Below are positions 10,661 to 22,400 of a DNA stretch of 64,000 nt, one piece after another (the first letter of the stretch is position 1; each line of letters opens with the position of its first letter). This DNA comes from Omphiscola glabra (Eukaryota; Mollusca; Gastropoda; Lymnaeidae). The notes beneath the pieces were generated by a model, which did not search any database, was not told the origin of the DNA, and was given only the letters and a program-made list of their open reading frames with translations. The stretch spans positions 23,421,088 to 23,485,087 of the forward strand of contig OZ024806.1 in the NCBI GenBank assembly GCA_964017045.1, given 5' to 3'. Made by a program: the position numbers and the translations under genes.

Positions 10661-10907
10661 TAACTTGCTGGGAAAAATGGATGAATATTACATAATTCTT
10701 TTACAAGAATGAACAGAAAATCAACTGAAGCAATACAGACATGTAAAACTACATATGTCTTTTTGAAGCCAGCTACTCTATATGTACCCTAAAGAGGGGT
10801 GTTCTTTTCTATACTAGCATCTGCATTACTTACCATGCTGATGAATAAAACCTAAATGGAATCTATAAATACAATTATAAATAGGTATTGAATCTAAATA
10901 TTAAATC

Positions 10908-11008
10908 ATTGATCAAATGTTAAAAATTCATTGATCAAATGTTAAAAATTCATTGATCAAATGTTAAAAATTCATTGATCAAATGTTAAGAAGTCATTGA
11001 TTAAATTT
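10908..11008. repeat. 22-bp minisatellite, about 4.6 copies
   Basis: Units of ATTGATCAAATGTTAAAAAT-TC start at 10908, 10930, 10952, 10974 and a diverged one at 10996. Located in intron 2. Confidence 0.9.
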
Positions 11009-11097
11009 AAAATGAAAAGAGACAAAGTAATCTGAACCAGACTAGTGGAATTGTAAAATAAAGTTCTTAAGCTGAAAACCTTTGTCTTCACTTGTAG

Positions 11098-11187
11098 GTG
11101 TGCCCACAATCCTCGAAATAAGGGCAAGGCATTGAACAGTGGCTGCTCTGCAAACATGATTGTCACTGGGAGACTATCCAGCAAGAA
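11098..11187 (+). CDS. Exon 3: first half of zinc cluster
   Basis: Acceptor CTTCACTTGTAG|GTG, donor AAGAA|GTGAGT; 90 nt. Completes R83, then C84-A-H-N-P-R-N-K-G-K-A-L-N-S-G-C99-S-A-N-M-I-V. The cysteine pair C84-x14-C99 is the first half of a C-C-H-H cluster like that in WRKY, GCM1, FAR1 and MULE-related proteins (family knowledge; match not searched). DNA binding is the likely but unproven role. Confidence 0.8.
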
Positions 11188-11611
11188 GTGAGTTAAGCAG
11201 CTTTTATTTTGTATATGAGAACATAAAAAAGTTAATGTTTGTGTACAGGAGTCTGCTGCCAATCAAGTAATAAACTTTCAGGTGCTTGTCTGTTCTAGAA
11301 AAAAATGTTAATGTATTTGTTTATTGTTATTATTTTGACATTTAAAAAAAAAAGGGTTCAGTGGAATGGTCAAAGAATAACAACCGGTTTGACCCCACTT
11401 GCTCCAGATCCCCCCTGTCTGTGTGCAGAAGTATGGCAAACCATTATTTAAGTAAGACTAAACAGATTTAAATGTTTGGCCCAAAAAAATGTGTTCTTCT
11501 GTTAACATTAACATTCTATTTACAAAATATCTTGATCTATGAAGGAGGGCAATAACCTGTTATACAGGAGGAAGTATATCTGAACATAGGGATAACTTGC
11601 TACTTGCTAAT

Positions 11612-11712
11612 AGAAATCTATTTCTACGTACTTGTAATTTCTCTTCAAAAGTTTAAACAATGGCTCCTATGACATATTTGATTCTGGATCATGGGTAAAA
11701 ATTAATGGGATC
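11612..11712. repeat. Paralogous copy carrying the hAT 'empty site'
   Basis: This ~100-bp segment (TACGTACTTGTAATTTCTCTTC...GTTTAAACAATGGCTCCTATG...TTAATGGGAT) recurs as the two flanks of the hAT element at 12589-15258. Here GTTTAAAC (11651-11658) is single and uninterrupted. It therefore shows the pre-insertion state of the target. Confidence 0.85.
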
Positions 11713-12186
11713 TGTTCTTTATTATATATATGTATTTTAAGTTAATATCACCATTATGTCTCTTTTTTAATATTTTTATGTACAGCGCGGTGAGTCTAGC
11801 CCTATGCTGGGGTACCACTCTATATAAGACAACAAATAATAATAATAATAAACGCAGCAAAGTTTGAGTCATACACTCTTAGCATACTTAAACTTAATTG
11901 TTCTTATAGTAAAACAACTCAGAATATTTAATTCATATAGTTTTGAAGATGAGAGTGCTTATCATGCTTAAGCTTTAAAAAAAAATATTATAAATTCAAC
12001 CCCCTTATATATTTGTTCATTTTTGTTCTAATTCATTTAAAGCTTTTGAACAGCGTTTGTTGCAGTGTGGTAGTTATGAATGGATCACACTGAAAAGTAA
12101 TTTTTTCCCTTTGCATTACCGTAACAGTTAAAGATATTTTAAACATTTTATTGTGCAATGTGAAATGCAACTGTTGAATTTCATTT

Positions 12187-12190
<4 letters not shown>

Positions 12191-12226
<36 letters not shown>

Positions 12227-12230
12227 TCTC
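12191..12230. repeat. (CT)n microsatellite at exon-4 acceptor
   Basis: About 20 CT units with one A interruption run straight into the exon-4 acceptor (CTCTCTCAG|GTT). They form its polypyrimidine tract, so length changes could affect splicing. Confidence 0.9.
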
Positions 12231-12232
12231 AG

Positions 12233-12472
12233 GTTAAAAACCAGCTATCCTTGCGTAGTTGAGCTTTTTTATAAACACAATCACCCACTGCGAAGTACAG
12301 AAGCTCTTCAAAATCGTCCTGTTTGCCTTCAGACACAAGAAAGCCTGATAAGGCTGCTCCAAGACCATGGGGCCAAGGAAGCATTAGAGAAACTAAAGAT
12401 TGGGTATGGCAAAAGATTGGATGAGATCCGTCATGACACAGCGTACTGTCCCAATCTTCAATATGTTTATAC
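12233..12472 (+). CDS. Exon 4: second half of zinc cluster
   Basis: Acceptor in the CT tract, donor TATAC|GTAGGT; 240 nt. Encodes ...T-S-Y-P-C120-V-V-E-L-F-Y-K-H128-N-H130-P-L, completing a C84/C99/H128/H130 cluster, then a helical region (ESLIRLLQDHGAKEALEKL) and HDTAYCPNLQYVY. The H-N-H-P signature followed by a helix is shared with large invertebrate protein families related to MULE transposases. This protein lacks any RNase H catalytic domain, so it could be a domesticated DNA-binding remnant. Confidence 0.8.
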
Positions 12473-12588
12473 GTAGGTATACCTTGGATTGTTTTGACTG
12501 AAATTTTTTGAAAAGAAATCTATTGCTATGTACTTATAATTTCTCTTCTATTGCTATGTACTTATGATTTCTCTTCAAATGTTTAAAC

Positions 12589-15258
12589 CAGTGGTTCTTA
12601 ACCTTTTGAAGTCGGGGAGCACTTTTGATCATGACAAAAATTTGGGGAGCACCAAAATCAAGGAGTAAAAAAAACAAACAAATACACATACGTACGACTT
12701 TTATTGAAAATAAAACATTATAACATAAGAGTTTAAAATTATAACATGATAAACAAATTTGTAATAAACATAAATTTAATAAGTAAAAAAATAACATTGA
12801 GCAAAATTTAATTCAGAAAAATAAAAAGATTTAATGTGAAATCTGAGTTTGACTGTTTTTACAAATTTCAGTGATATTAGGCCTAATTTTAGAAATAGCT
12901 ACCCTCAATTCTGCATCCAAATTAGTAAGTGTTGCTCGTTTTTTATTTTTTATGTTGGTGACTATCGAGAAACCGAGTTCACACAAATATGATGTTGAAA
13001 ATTGCAACAAGATTTTAAGTGCCTTCATGGAGAGAGCTGAGTATTCTTCTTGCACAAAGATCCAAAATTCCTCCAGAACCATTTCGGAAAATTTTATTTT
13101 AAGTGTACGATCCGATGATAGGTTGATTAATAGTTCTTCTTCTTCTTATGACAACTTACTATTTGATGTATCAACCGTGGCAAAGGGATTACGTATCCAG
13201 TCATATGTTTCAACGTTTATTGATGGAAAATAAAATTCAATCTTTTCTTCTAATAAAGCTAAATGCTCTGTTACTGCTGAAATAATTTCGTCGGTAGTTT
13301 TATCATTAAGAGAAGGAAAGATATCTACTTTCTTTTTCTCCAACAAACGATTTTTTCCAAAAAATAACTTTTTTCCGAAAGGCTGTCAATTTGTCGGTCG
13401 ATGTTAAAAAATTTTCTTTTCTTCCTTGAAGGCTGGTATTAACACAATTTAAATATTCAAAAATATCAGCTAAATATGCCAATTTAGCACACCAAATGTC
13501 ATTTTGAAGATATTCCACAAAATCATCCATAGTTTCATTTTGGAAAAAGGTCATCAATTCATCATTCAGTTCTAAGAAACGCCGTAACACTTTTCCTTTG
13601 GATAACCATCTCACTTCAGAATGCAAAAGCAAAGATTCGTACTTGGCTTCCATAGAGATGCAAAGATTTTTAAAGACGCGTATTTTCAAAGGTCTCGATT
13701 TTATGAAGTTTACCATATTTGTCTAGCACAGGTTTTAATGCTACTGGTAATGTTTTGGACACCAGAGATTCTCTGTGCAAAAAACAGTGAGTAGATATAA
13801 TATTGGCGTTTCTTTTCTTGGCGAGAGTCACAAACCCTTTTAATGAGCCTACCATTGATGGAGCACCGTCCGTACAAATTCCCACACACAACTCCCATGA
13901 TATTTTGAATTGTTCGAAATAGGAAGAAATAGAATCAAAGACATCTTGTTCTGTCGAACGTTCGGTAAGCTCAAGACAGCATAGAAATTGATTCACTATT
14001 TCGTTTTCATGAATGAAACGAACGAACCCTAGTATATGAGCTTTTCCACTTATGTCAGTGGACTCGTCAATTTGCAGAGCAAAATGCCGTTTGAAAAGCT
14101 TATCGGCAACTGTTTTCTCGATATCATCCGACATATTTTTAATTCTATTTTTTATTGTATCATTTGAACGAGGAATTTTCATTATTTCCTTTGTTGCTTC
14201 ATCGCCAAACATAATTTTAACCATTTCACAACATGCAGGTATAATTAAAGACTCTGCTATAGTATGTGGTTTTAACTGAACAGCAATCATTTCAGCAACC
14301 TTATATGACGCCAATTGTGCCTTATCGGAAATTTTCAACTTGGTAGGAACCATCGCGCTGTTGGATAATTTTTCTCCACATACAATACATTGTGGAATGT
14401 GATATTCTTCCTCACAAATGTATGTAAATCCAAAACTTAAATATTCTTTAGAATACTGTCGATTAATTTTTCTTCTTTTAATTCTACCGTTTGTATCAGA
14501 CACAATATGTGCAGCAAGAGCATTACTACCGCTTCCACTTGTACTCGGTCCATTTTTAGTATTTTGTTCTTCCGAATCATTCGCTTTTCGTTTGATAAGA
14601 AATTTGTCCATTATGGGGTATTACTGTAAAAACCAAAAATGAATTGGGAATTAATAATACTTTTTTAACATTATGATCCGAACTTAACGACCGAAATCCA
14701 TCCCAATAGGTATGTAGGCCTAGGTCTTCACCCGTAAATAATTAAAATTTTAAACTTTTTCTTTTACTTATTTAAATATTTTTTTGGGTTTATTTTTAGA
14801 ATTTCAACTTTTAATTATTCATCAAATATCTTCATATATTTAAAAGAAGATGTTTATTTTACTAATTACTTGAACATTTGACAGCTCCAATTAAAGCTTC
14901 ACTGACCTACTTTCGCTGGGCGAGCAAGCTTTACGCTGCCATGTTAGTGTTAGTCAAATTCAATTGTGGGTAGCGTTGTTCTCAACGGCGGCGCTCCGAG
15001 TGAAATTTACACACCGATTTGATTTTACAACAAAAATTAGGTTAAAAGCCAAGCTTTCAATTGATATAAAAAAACAGTAAAAATAGGCAAAAAGGCAGAT
15101 TTTTCCCCGTTTGGACTACCTATTATAAGCATTTGTTCAGCTCAATCAGATAGAGTAAGTGAGTGAACATTAAATTCTGAGTTTCATAATTTCGCGGAGC
15201 ACTTGCAACTACCTCGCGGAGCACCAGTGCTCCGAGGAGCACCGGTTAAGAACCACTG
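12589..15258 (-). mobile_element. ZBED5-like hAT transposon, 2670 bp, complete ends
   Basis: Perfect 15-bp inverted repeats CAGTGGTTCTTAACC ... GGTTAAGAACCACTG, flanked by identical 8-bp duplications GTTTAAAC (12581-12588, 15259-15266). It lies in intron 4, antisense to the host gene. The uninterrupted target is preserved at 11651-11658. The right interior carries GAGCACCAGTGCTCC and GCGGAGCAC repeats near the end. It encodes the broken transposase at 12831-14611. Confidence 0.95.
12831..14611 (-). pseudogene. hAT transposase (ZBED5/SCAND3-like), inactivated
   Basis: Starts M-D-K-F-L-I-K-R-K at 14611. The BED finger keeps its cysteines (C-I-V-C-G) but a deletion after P-T-K-L-K removes the histidine half. 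The RNase H-like core shows L-Q-I-D-E-S-T-D (first Asp) and I-C-T-D-G-A-P-S-M-V-G (second Asp). HSEVRWLSKGKVLRRFLEL follows, then the C-terminal dimerisation block FSTSYLCELGFS with K-K-R-A-T-L. Lesions are a frameshift near 13705, a second near 13345 at an A-run, and a TAA just after S-K-L-S (about 13143). The family (ZBED5, FAM200, SCAND3) has been domesticated in vertebrates, but this copy is dead. Confidence 0.9.
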
Positions 15259-15675
15259 GTTTAAACAATGGCTCCTATGACATATTTGATTCTGGATCGT
15301 GGGTAAAAATTAATGGGATATCACTTCGTGACTTATAGAGCATATTTATTGTGATAAAGTGTTACTCATTAGTTTAAAATCTGAGTTTAGGTTGGACCAT
15401 TATTTTATACAATAACTTTCAATAATGAAATACCGGAATCTAAAAATAAATATAAAAGGGAAAAATTTTGCTTCTTAGAGGTATTCATTGACCACATGTT
15501 CTAGTCTAATTGATGTGTTTCAGGGAAATATTCTTCTATCAAGAAAATTGCTTGAAAAATTTTACTTAAAGAGAATTCACTACAAAATGCATACAGTAAT
15601 TATTGCTCATTGTGGACACTATTGGCACTATATCTTTTGCATTCATTTATGTTAAGTTTTTCTATGTTCCCACAG

Positions 15676-16078
15676 ATTACAGAGGCAGCTCAAAAATTCA
15701 GAAGCCAACAAAACCAGGATACGTCGTTGGATTCAACATGAATTCAAAAGACCTGCTGCAGTCATTGAAGGAGGAGACGACAACCTTGCCCAAACTGTGG
15801 ATGAATGTTCCGAACATGATAGAGTCAACTACGAGGACCCTGAAAGAGATGGAGTCTTTGACAGTAATGCAGATCTGGCATTTGACAGGGAAATAATCAA
15901 TTCTACTGTTCAACAAAAGATAGTTAATTACTGCAGTGGACTGGTACGAAAACTGAAGGCGATGCCACATGCTGCCAGTTACATTGAAGCAATGTTAGAG
16001 TTGCTCCCAAACCCAAGCCTGACAGATTCTCAGTTTGAGTTGCAATTGGAAACTCTGTTAAGCTCTTTTCCCAGGTAG
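15676..16078 (+). CDS. Exon 5: C-terminal exon of zinc-cluster gene
   Basis: Acceptor GTTCCCACAG|ATT; 403 nt to TAG (16076-16078). Encodes T-L-Q-R-Q-L-K-N-S-E-A-N-K-T-R-I-R-R-W-I-Q-H-E-F, an acidic middle (E-D-P-E-R-D-G-V-F), and a helical tail ending L-L-S-S-F-P-R. Phase matches exon 4 (split Thr codon). The joined protein is 326 residues with no transposase catalytic core. The plus-strand frames at 15603 and 15797 are pieces of this exon or of other frames. Candidate poly(A) signals AATAAA occur at 17766 and beyond, but in such AT-rich DNA they are not decisive. Confidence 0.8.
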
Positions 16079-16203
16079 TTACTGCATTGTCGCCAGGCAA
16101 TCATTTCTGTGATTTTCTATCTCTTTTTAGTTCCGCTATGGGAGATGTTAGTGTTTAAGACCTAAAATTTTAAGGACTGCATTCATGTCCAAGCTGTGAG
16201 AAT

Positions 16204-16368
16204 GAAATAGTAGAACAAGGTATGTGGAAGCCTGAATCAAAAGACAGGACAATAAGATGTGAATGTTTTGGCTAAGAGCCTTCCTCAGCAAGTGGGACGA
16301 ATGAAAACATTCACATCTTATTGTCCTGTCTTTCAAGTCAAGCTCGACATACCTTGTTCTACTATTTC
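16204..16368. repeat. 165-bp fold-back (inverted) repeat
   Basis: The left arm begins GAAATAGTAGAACAAGGTATGT and contains AAAGACAGGACAATAAGATG. The right arm is its inverted copy, ending ACATACCTTGTTCTACTATTTC. The loop holds CTAAGAGCCTTCCTCAGC. It is probably a fold-back transposon or MITE in the 3' region of the plus-strand gene. No target duplication was seen. Confidence 0.85.
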
Positions 16369-18647
16369 ATAGATTTTTTTCTCTTTTGGCAGACAATTTT
16401 TGTATGAGCAAAAGATTGCAATAAGCCATGTTCTCTTTAATGATTACCGGTATAACCAGTTTTTTTTGTTGTTGTTGATGAGCTCTCTTGCCAAATTTAG
16501 CTTATAGTTTTATTTCTAACTGATGAGCAATTTCAGGGGGGGTCAGGGAAATGGTTAAGTGTCCCAAACAAGGAATGAATTCAGTATCCTAGTCATGCTG
16601 GCTTATATTATACTAAAAATATGTCATAGGTACAATATTTAATCCTGATGTAAAATCTTTTGTAACTGTTAATGATAAACCAAACTTACTACTGTTGTTA
16701 TCTTTCTCATGTAGGAATCATTGCAAAATCAATGAAACTTTAAAAAAATAATAATTTTGCCAACTGTTTTTTTGCCAACTATTGTATGCTCATTTTTATG
16801 AACGATTCAACAATGCAACTGCCAAAAAGCATTTACTGTTTGAGCTTTTTAATATAGACTATTGCTTGTTGATTTGTAAATGTTAATTTGTATGTACAAC
16901 CTAGTGGAGTTTTTTAAGTTGTAATAAGTTATTCTTTTATTCATCCAAATAATTTGAAATACATTTGATTACATTGTACATTGTCATTTTCAACATTTTG
17001 TTAAACAATTTGATAAAGATAACATTTTTAAACTAGAACAACTTAAATGTTATAAATCTACCATAAATGCTAATTAAGCCTGAACTTTTTTTTATTCCTT
17101 TTAATATTCTGTGATACTTTGTTATGGATGCAAGTGAGAAGGAATTCAATTTTTAAAACTGCCAATAATTTATGTTAAACAATGCGTTAAATCAACCATC
17201 TTTTAACAATGAGTTCAATCAGCCATGTGATGTCAATTTTTTTAAATCAAGAGATGTATCGATCACTGTTTAAATCTGGGATGTTGATTTGAATTTCTTG
17301 TTGCCTCTGACATGGAAGACCAAATTACAATATAGATATTTTTGTGATTATATTAACAGAGCCCTGTTTACTTACAGAAAATTTACAGTGATTTGTCAGG
17401 ATTTAGAGATGACCTAAAGATTTGTTTTACCATACCATGTCTTCTCACTGTTGAAATTAAAAAAATTTTGAATGTAAAATTGTTAGTGAAGTAATTTACA
17501 TCTTTTTGTAAAATTGACATCTTCAGTAATTTTGACATGTAGAAGAAAAAAAAGTATGGGCCAACCAATGTAGACTGACAAAATCAATCAACAGGATAGG
17601 TTTAAAGGGTTGGGTTTCTGTAGATTTTATTGACAATGTTGAACTCATGCAGTCTGCTTAGTAGCTGTCATTTAAAAGTATAAACGCCGCAACATTATTA
17701 TACACGATGGCATCTAATATTTACATTCCTGTGTAAAATGTTTATTTTGTGTAACTTGATAGCATAATAAAAGTTGTTATTTCAAACATTTTTGGAATGG
17801 TGCAGTTTGATGTTTAGTAACTGAAACTGCAAAATAAAAATAATGTCTGTTATTCACCGCTTGAAAAAGGTGATGTGGTAACAATGGCCTAGAATTTTTT
17901 CATTCTATGATTATCACATTATTTATTATGGTTTAATATGTTGTAACATTTTTTTAAAGAACTCATGTTTTGTTTACACCACAGAATTTCATTTTAGTTT
18001 TAGGATAAGATAAGATTTGATAAATTATGATAAGATTTGTTTATTGATCCAAATAAACGGAAAAGTTTTTGATTACATTGTGCATATTCATTTTCAGCAA
18101 ATTAATAAATACATTTTTAAACCAAGACAAAATTGCACACATATAACAATTTAAACACAAGACATCTTAAGTGTTTTCCCAGCAGAGAAATCAGCCGTCA
18201 GTGAACTTGAGAGAGTTGACCATATTGTATTTATTTGAACATCCTCAGTTTCTGAGTTAACATCTGCTGTCTTCACAATCAGTGCTGGCCATTGAGGGGG
18301 GGGTGCATCTTTTTTTTAATCCTTCCATGGCTTAGACTAAGATAATACTTTCAATGCACTTCTCATTTATTTTATCAAAGTATTGTATTAAACATTCATT
18401 TTTTTTTCAATCTTGGGTGTGCTCTAATCATTTTGAATATATAGTTAATGAATGCCACCAAAAACGTCTATGGCCAGCATTGCTTTTAGCTTAGCTATAA
18501 CCTAAATGCTTTAATTGATCAGTTGTTATGTCTTTGGCGTATCAAAATCTTAGCTTTATTCTCCGAGTAGATTTGTTTGTTTGAATTAAGAATTCTTTTA
18601 TAGATTTTCTAATATACTTTAAATGTCAAGTTATTGACAGGATGCAA
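16369..18647. other. Non-coding with two diverged LINE-tail-like repeats
   Basis: No coding sequence. Two segments (about 16936-17055 and 18040-18165) share ATCCAAATAA ... TTTGATTACATTGT and a following AACA/AAATTTTTAAAC pattern. The second is preceded by GATAAGATAAGAT-like sequence, as in 3' tails of interspersed retroposons. Both are probably old copies of one family. Confidence 0.5.
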
Positions 18648-18790
18648 TGTCTAATTGTTCATAGGCTGGAATGTCTAATAGTTTATAGGCTGGAATGTCT
18701 AATTGTTCACAAGGTGGAATGTCTAATTTATCATAACTGGTAGGCTGGAACGTCTGATTGTTCATAGGATGGAATGCCTAATTGTTTATT
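18648..18790. repeat. Minisatellite, ~27-bp degenerate units
   Basis: Five or six imperfect copies of (ATAGGCTGGAATGTCTAATT plus GTTC-like) run head to tail, with small insertions between the last ones. Confidence 0.8.
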
Positions 18791-19663
18791 ATGTGTGCAC
18801 ATTTTTAGCTTCATATGTTATTATAATCTTGAGAAATGAAGGGAGTTTCAATAAATAATGGTAATTACAAAACAATTTGGAAACCACTTATAACAAAACT
18901 GAACACACTATGGGGCATTAGGCAACCTTGTTACACAGTGAATTCTATCAGTATTCCAGCAATGCTGCACATTGTAATATAACATGCACACTTTGTGTTA
19001 ATAAATCTTTGAATGCCATGTGTCCTGATTTACTTCATTTAATAAATTTATTGATTTTTATCACCTGACCTGCTTATGTGTTGACCTTAATAAGTGAAAA
19101 AATCTGCTCTAATGGCCGTTGGCTGTATTTGGGGAAAGGGGCGATAAACCTTATTGAAAACTGAACAGATTCATCAGAGATTATGGCCCAGTCGTGAGTT
19201 TATTCGGCAAATAAGATTTACCCCTCTTTAGAACATAGGGGCCTATGGAAATTAGTTAATTTTGTTAGATGTTGACCCATGAACCAAGTCATTCAGTTAG
19301 AATTAGAATATGTCACAGGGACTCAACGCAAGGTCTGAAAAGCCATATCATGTCTTCAAGGGAGTTAATGAGTTACTCTTTTCAAAGTTCCATACGTCTC
19401 ACTTGCATCTAAAGGATTTAATTTAAATGGTTTATTTTAAAGCAGCCCTATATATATATATCTGATGAAAATTGCTTTATTGCTCAATCTCAGTCAATCA
19501 GAAATGTCCACCAAAAAGAGATTCTAAAAATCACCCTGAAACGTCATGTTAAATTAAATTATGTATTAAAATGATCTCAAAATACTGGCAGATTCTCATC
19601 TTGCTGCGCCCTGTCCCCTCTATTCCAGACATGCTTGGATATTATTGGTCACTATGAAGCTTG

Positions 19664-20888
19664 GGGGCTGTCCATTAATTACGTCAACAATTTTTAAGCA
19701 ATTTTTGACACCCCCCACCTGTCAACAACTGTCAAACTTTCAGTGACCCCCTCCCCTAAGTAATTTTGTCAACAGTATAACCCCCCCCCCACACACACAC
19801 ACACACAAATGAATTATAATATAAATAAATCTATAAAAACCGGTACATTTTACTTTGTGATTATCTATTTTAATAACACAAAATTGTATGAAAAACATTT
19901 TATTGCATCCTTAGCTTGTTAATCAACAAGTTAAAAAGATTTACAGTAACTTTTATATTGCAAAATCAATGAAAAGGTTGTTAAAAAGACTAAATATCAT
20001 TGTTTGTGGGAGTATAAATGTAATTATTGTCAGTATAGCTGATAATTGTAGCATAGTTTCTAGATGCTGTCATCTTCCCAGGGAGTAGCCAGGTGTTGCT
20101 CTATCGTAACAATGGGCATAGTAGCTGATTTATCATCTTTATCTTGCGGAACTGATATACCAGACAAGTCAACATCATCCTCATCTAACCATTCAGGATT
20201 AAAATAGAAGCATTGACGGTGTGAGAAATAATGGCAGTAAACTCTCTTTCCATCTCTTTACAACTACTCGCATTGTTCTAATCCTTTTTTGTTGAGGTGC
20301 AGGTGCTAATTTCTTATGCTCAAGAGGGCATTGTCATGCTTTTTGAACATGACTTGTGATGCAAAATAGATGTTACAGATTTTGCAAATCCGTTCAAGCA
20401 GCGATGATATTATTGTTATTCACTTTACTTTTCCATAATTCTCAAAATATCGTATTCCTACTCTACCAATACCATTTATCTTGACCGCAAATGACTCTTG
20501 AAGCTTGTCCTTGTTTCATACCTGCAACATGACCGCAAACATACCGCCCTAGTTATTTGAAGAGAGGTCAACTTTTGACTTCTCTTCAATTAACTAAATG
20601 TGCTGACATTCTGACCAGCCATCTGCAGTGTACAGACAGACACACATTAAATAAATCTTTAGTGTTGAAAGCCTAAAAGTGATATAACTATTTTAATTTG
20701 CACTCATTAAATTTGTTAAAATAATGTAATAACCAGTGAATTTTAAAGATTAAAATTGTAATAGATAAAACATTGTTGACGTCAACTTATCTACCCCCCC
20801 CCCCACCTTTTCCTCTTGTCAACAATTAACAATTGTCAAACATTTCCACCCCACCCTCATTTTGTTGACAAAATTACTGGACGACCCC
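19664..20888 (-). mobile_element. Element A: GGGGCTGTCCATTAATTA-ended transposon, ~1.2 kb
   Basis: Left end GGGGCTGTCCATTAATTACG-TCAAC; right end, inverted, GTTGACAAAATTACTGGACGACCCC. Inner flanks carry C-runs and a CA tract. On the minus strand near 20400-20050 a broken frame reads C-K-I-C-N-I-Y-F-A-S-Q-V-M-F-K-K-H (half of a C2H2 finger). After interruptions it reads E-W-L-D-E-D-D-V-D-L-S-G-I and T-P-W-E-D-D-S-I with a stop. This is a decayed element-encoded protein. The superfamily is not assigned. Element B shares its ends. Confidence 0.65.
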
Positions 20889-21117
20889 TTATGATTTCAT
20901 ATGGTTTTGATAATATTACCCCATTTTCTCCTTTCAAATTTAAATTCGTGGGAGTGAATTTAGTTATTATTTCTCTCTCCACCCTCACCCCCACATAAAC
21001 AAAGGTTCCGCACTGGGCAATTATTCACCTTCGGCCCGCTTTAGGTATAACACTGGTCCCGTAATCAAGTTTAACTCTTACTCTTACAATTATGGGAAGT
21101 CTACCTAGGGTACAGGG

Positions 21118-21930
21118 TTTCTTTCAGCTATATCTCCGCCCCCCACTCACCCCGGGGAAAGACAAGTATGTTTGATGATCCGTATAGTTCAGGCTTATCT
21201 TCTTGAAAGCTCACATTATTCGAATAGGGGCTGTCCATTAATTATGTCAACAAAATAGGGGGGAGGGGGGTCTGAAAAGTTTTGACAATAATATTGTTGA
21301 CAAGGGGGGGGGGGGAAGGTCAAGAAAAGTTGACGTCAACAATGTCACTTTTTTAAATAAATTTAATTTCATAAGTTAAAAGTTTATTAAACTTTTTTTC
21401 TAAACCTTTTACTTTTATTCACTTTTTGTTGTAGTTGTAAACTAGTCTATTTTAAATATTGGTTTTTTTTTTTCCATTTTATTTTTATTTTTTTTGGGGG
21501 GGGGGGGGATCAAATGTTGACGTAATTTTATAGGGGGGGGGGGTCTCTGGAAGTTTGACAAGTTGTTGACAAGGGGGAGGGGGGAGGTAAAAATCGCCAA
21601 AAATTTGTTGACATAATTAATGGACAGCCCCTTATAAATATCGCAATGTTTCGAAAATTTGCTGATTATAAGCCGAAGAGTTACTTCCCGTTTGCATTTA
21701 TCTGTATTTTTTGTTTAATTATTTTTTTGCAAACTCACAAGTTTAAAGACTTTAATAACGCTGTATTAAACTACATTTTCTTCGATTTTAAGTTCTATAA
21801 TTTTTTTTATAAAGTTCTCTCCTAGTATAGAACGCGAGCAATCTTATTTTCAAATTATATTTCATAATAAGAGTATGGCTTTTAAAGTAAGGAATCGGAA
21901 TGGTGTTAATTATAAATTGAATGATGGCTT
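21118..21930. repeat. Diverged segmental duplication, copy 1 (copy 2 at 21965-22400)
   Basis: Both copies run in the same order: TTTCAGCTAT-TCTCCG with a C-rich tract, then TTTGATGATCCGTATA, TTACTTCCCGTT, CACAAGTTTAAAG-CTTTAAT, and CAATCT-TTTTCAAATTATA. Copy 1 is interrupted by element B. Copy 2 has none, so B came after the duplication. No coding sequence in either copy. Confidence 0.75.
21227..21631. mobile_element. Element B: short palindromic relative of element A, ~405 bp
   Basis: Ends are near-perfect inverted repeats, AGGGGCTGTCCATTAATTATGTCAAC-type at left and its complement at right (GTTGACATAATTAATGGACAGCCCC-type). Inside are G-runs, a T-rich centre and repeated TTGACAAGGGGG blocks. 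It is a non-autonomous derivative of the family represented by element A. Confidence 0.8.
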
Positions 21931-22400
21931 CATGCTTTAAAAAATATAGTTATTGTTAGAATCCGTGTTTCTTTCAGCTATCTCTCCGGGAGGGTACTGC
22001 CCCCCCCACCCCGCGCCCCAGCCGGAGCACAATGTGTAATATGGCAATTGCATAGTAACGGGTGCCTATTAGTGGAATCTATGAAATATCGATAGGCTCG
22101 ATATATTTGATGATCCGTATATTTAAGACTAATCAAGTTATAGTATATGAATAAAAAACGCGCTGACCGCTCCAGTCTTACTTCCCGTTCTTCGCATATT
22201 CACTATTTTTATTTATTTATTTTTTACAACTTCACAAGTTTAAAGTCTTTAATTATGACACTGTATTAAAATACATTTATTAAATACCTATAAAGGTCTA
22301 CAATTTTAATAATAGTTAGTCAAGTATTAAACATGTGCAATCTGTTTTCAAATTATAGTTCATCGTAAAAGCATGACAAAAAAATTATGCATCATGCTCT

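Noticed and set aside
10908..11008. CRISPR-like array
   Set aside because: Head-to-tail repeat without unique spacers; it is a minisatellite, and the DNA is eukaryotic.
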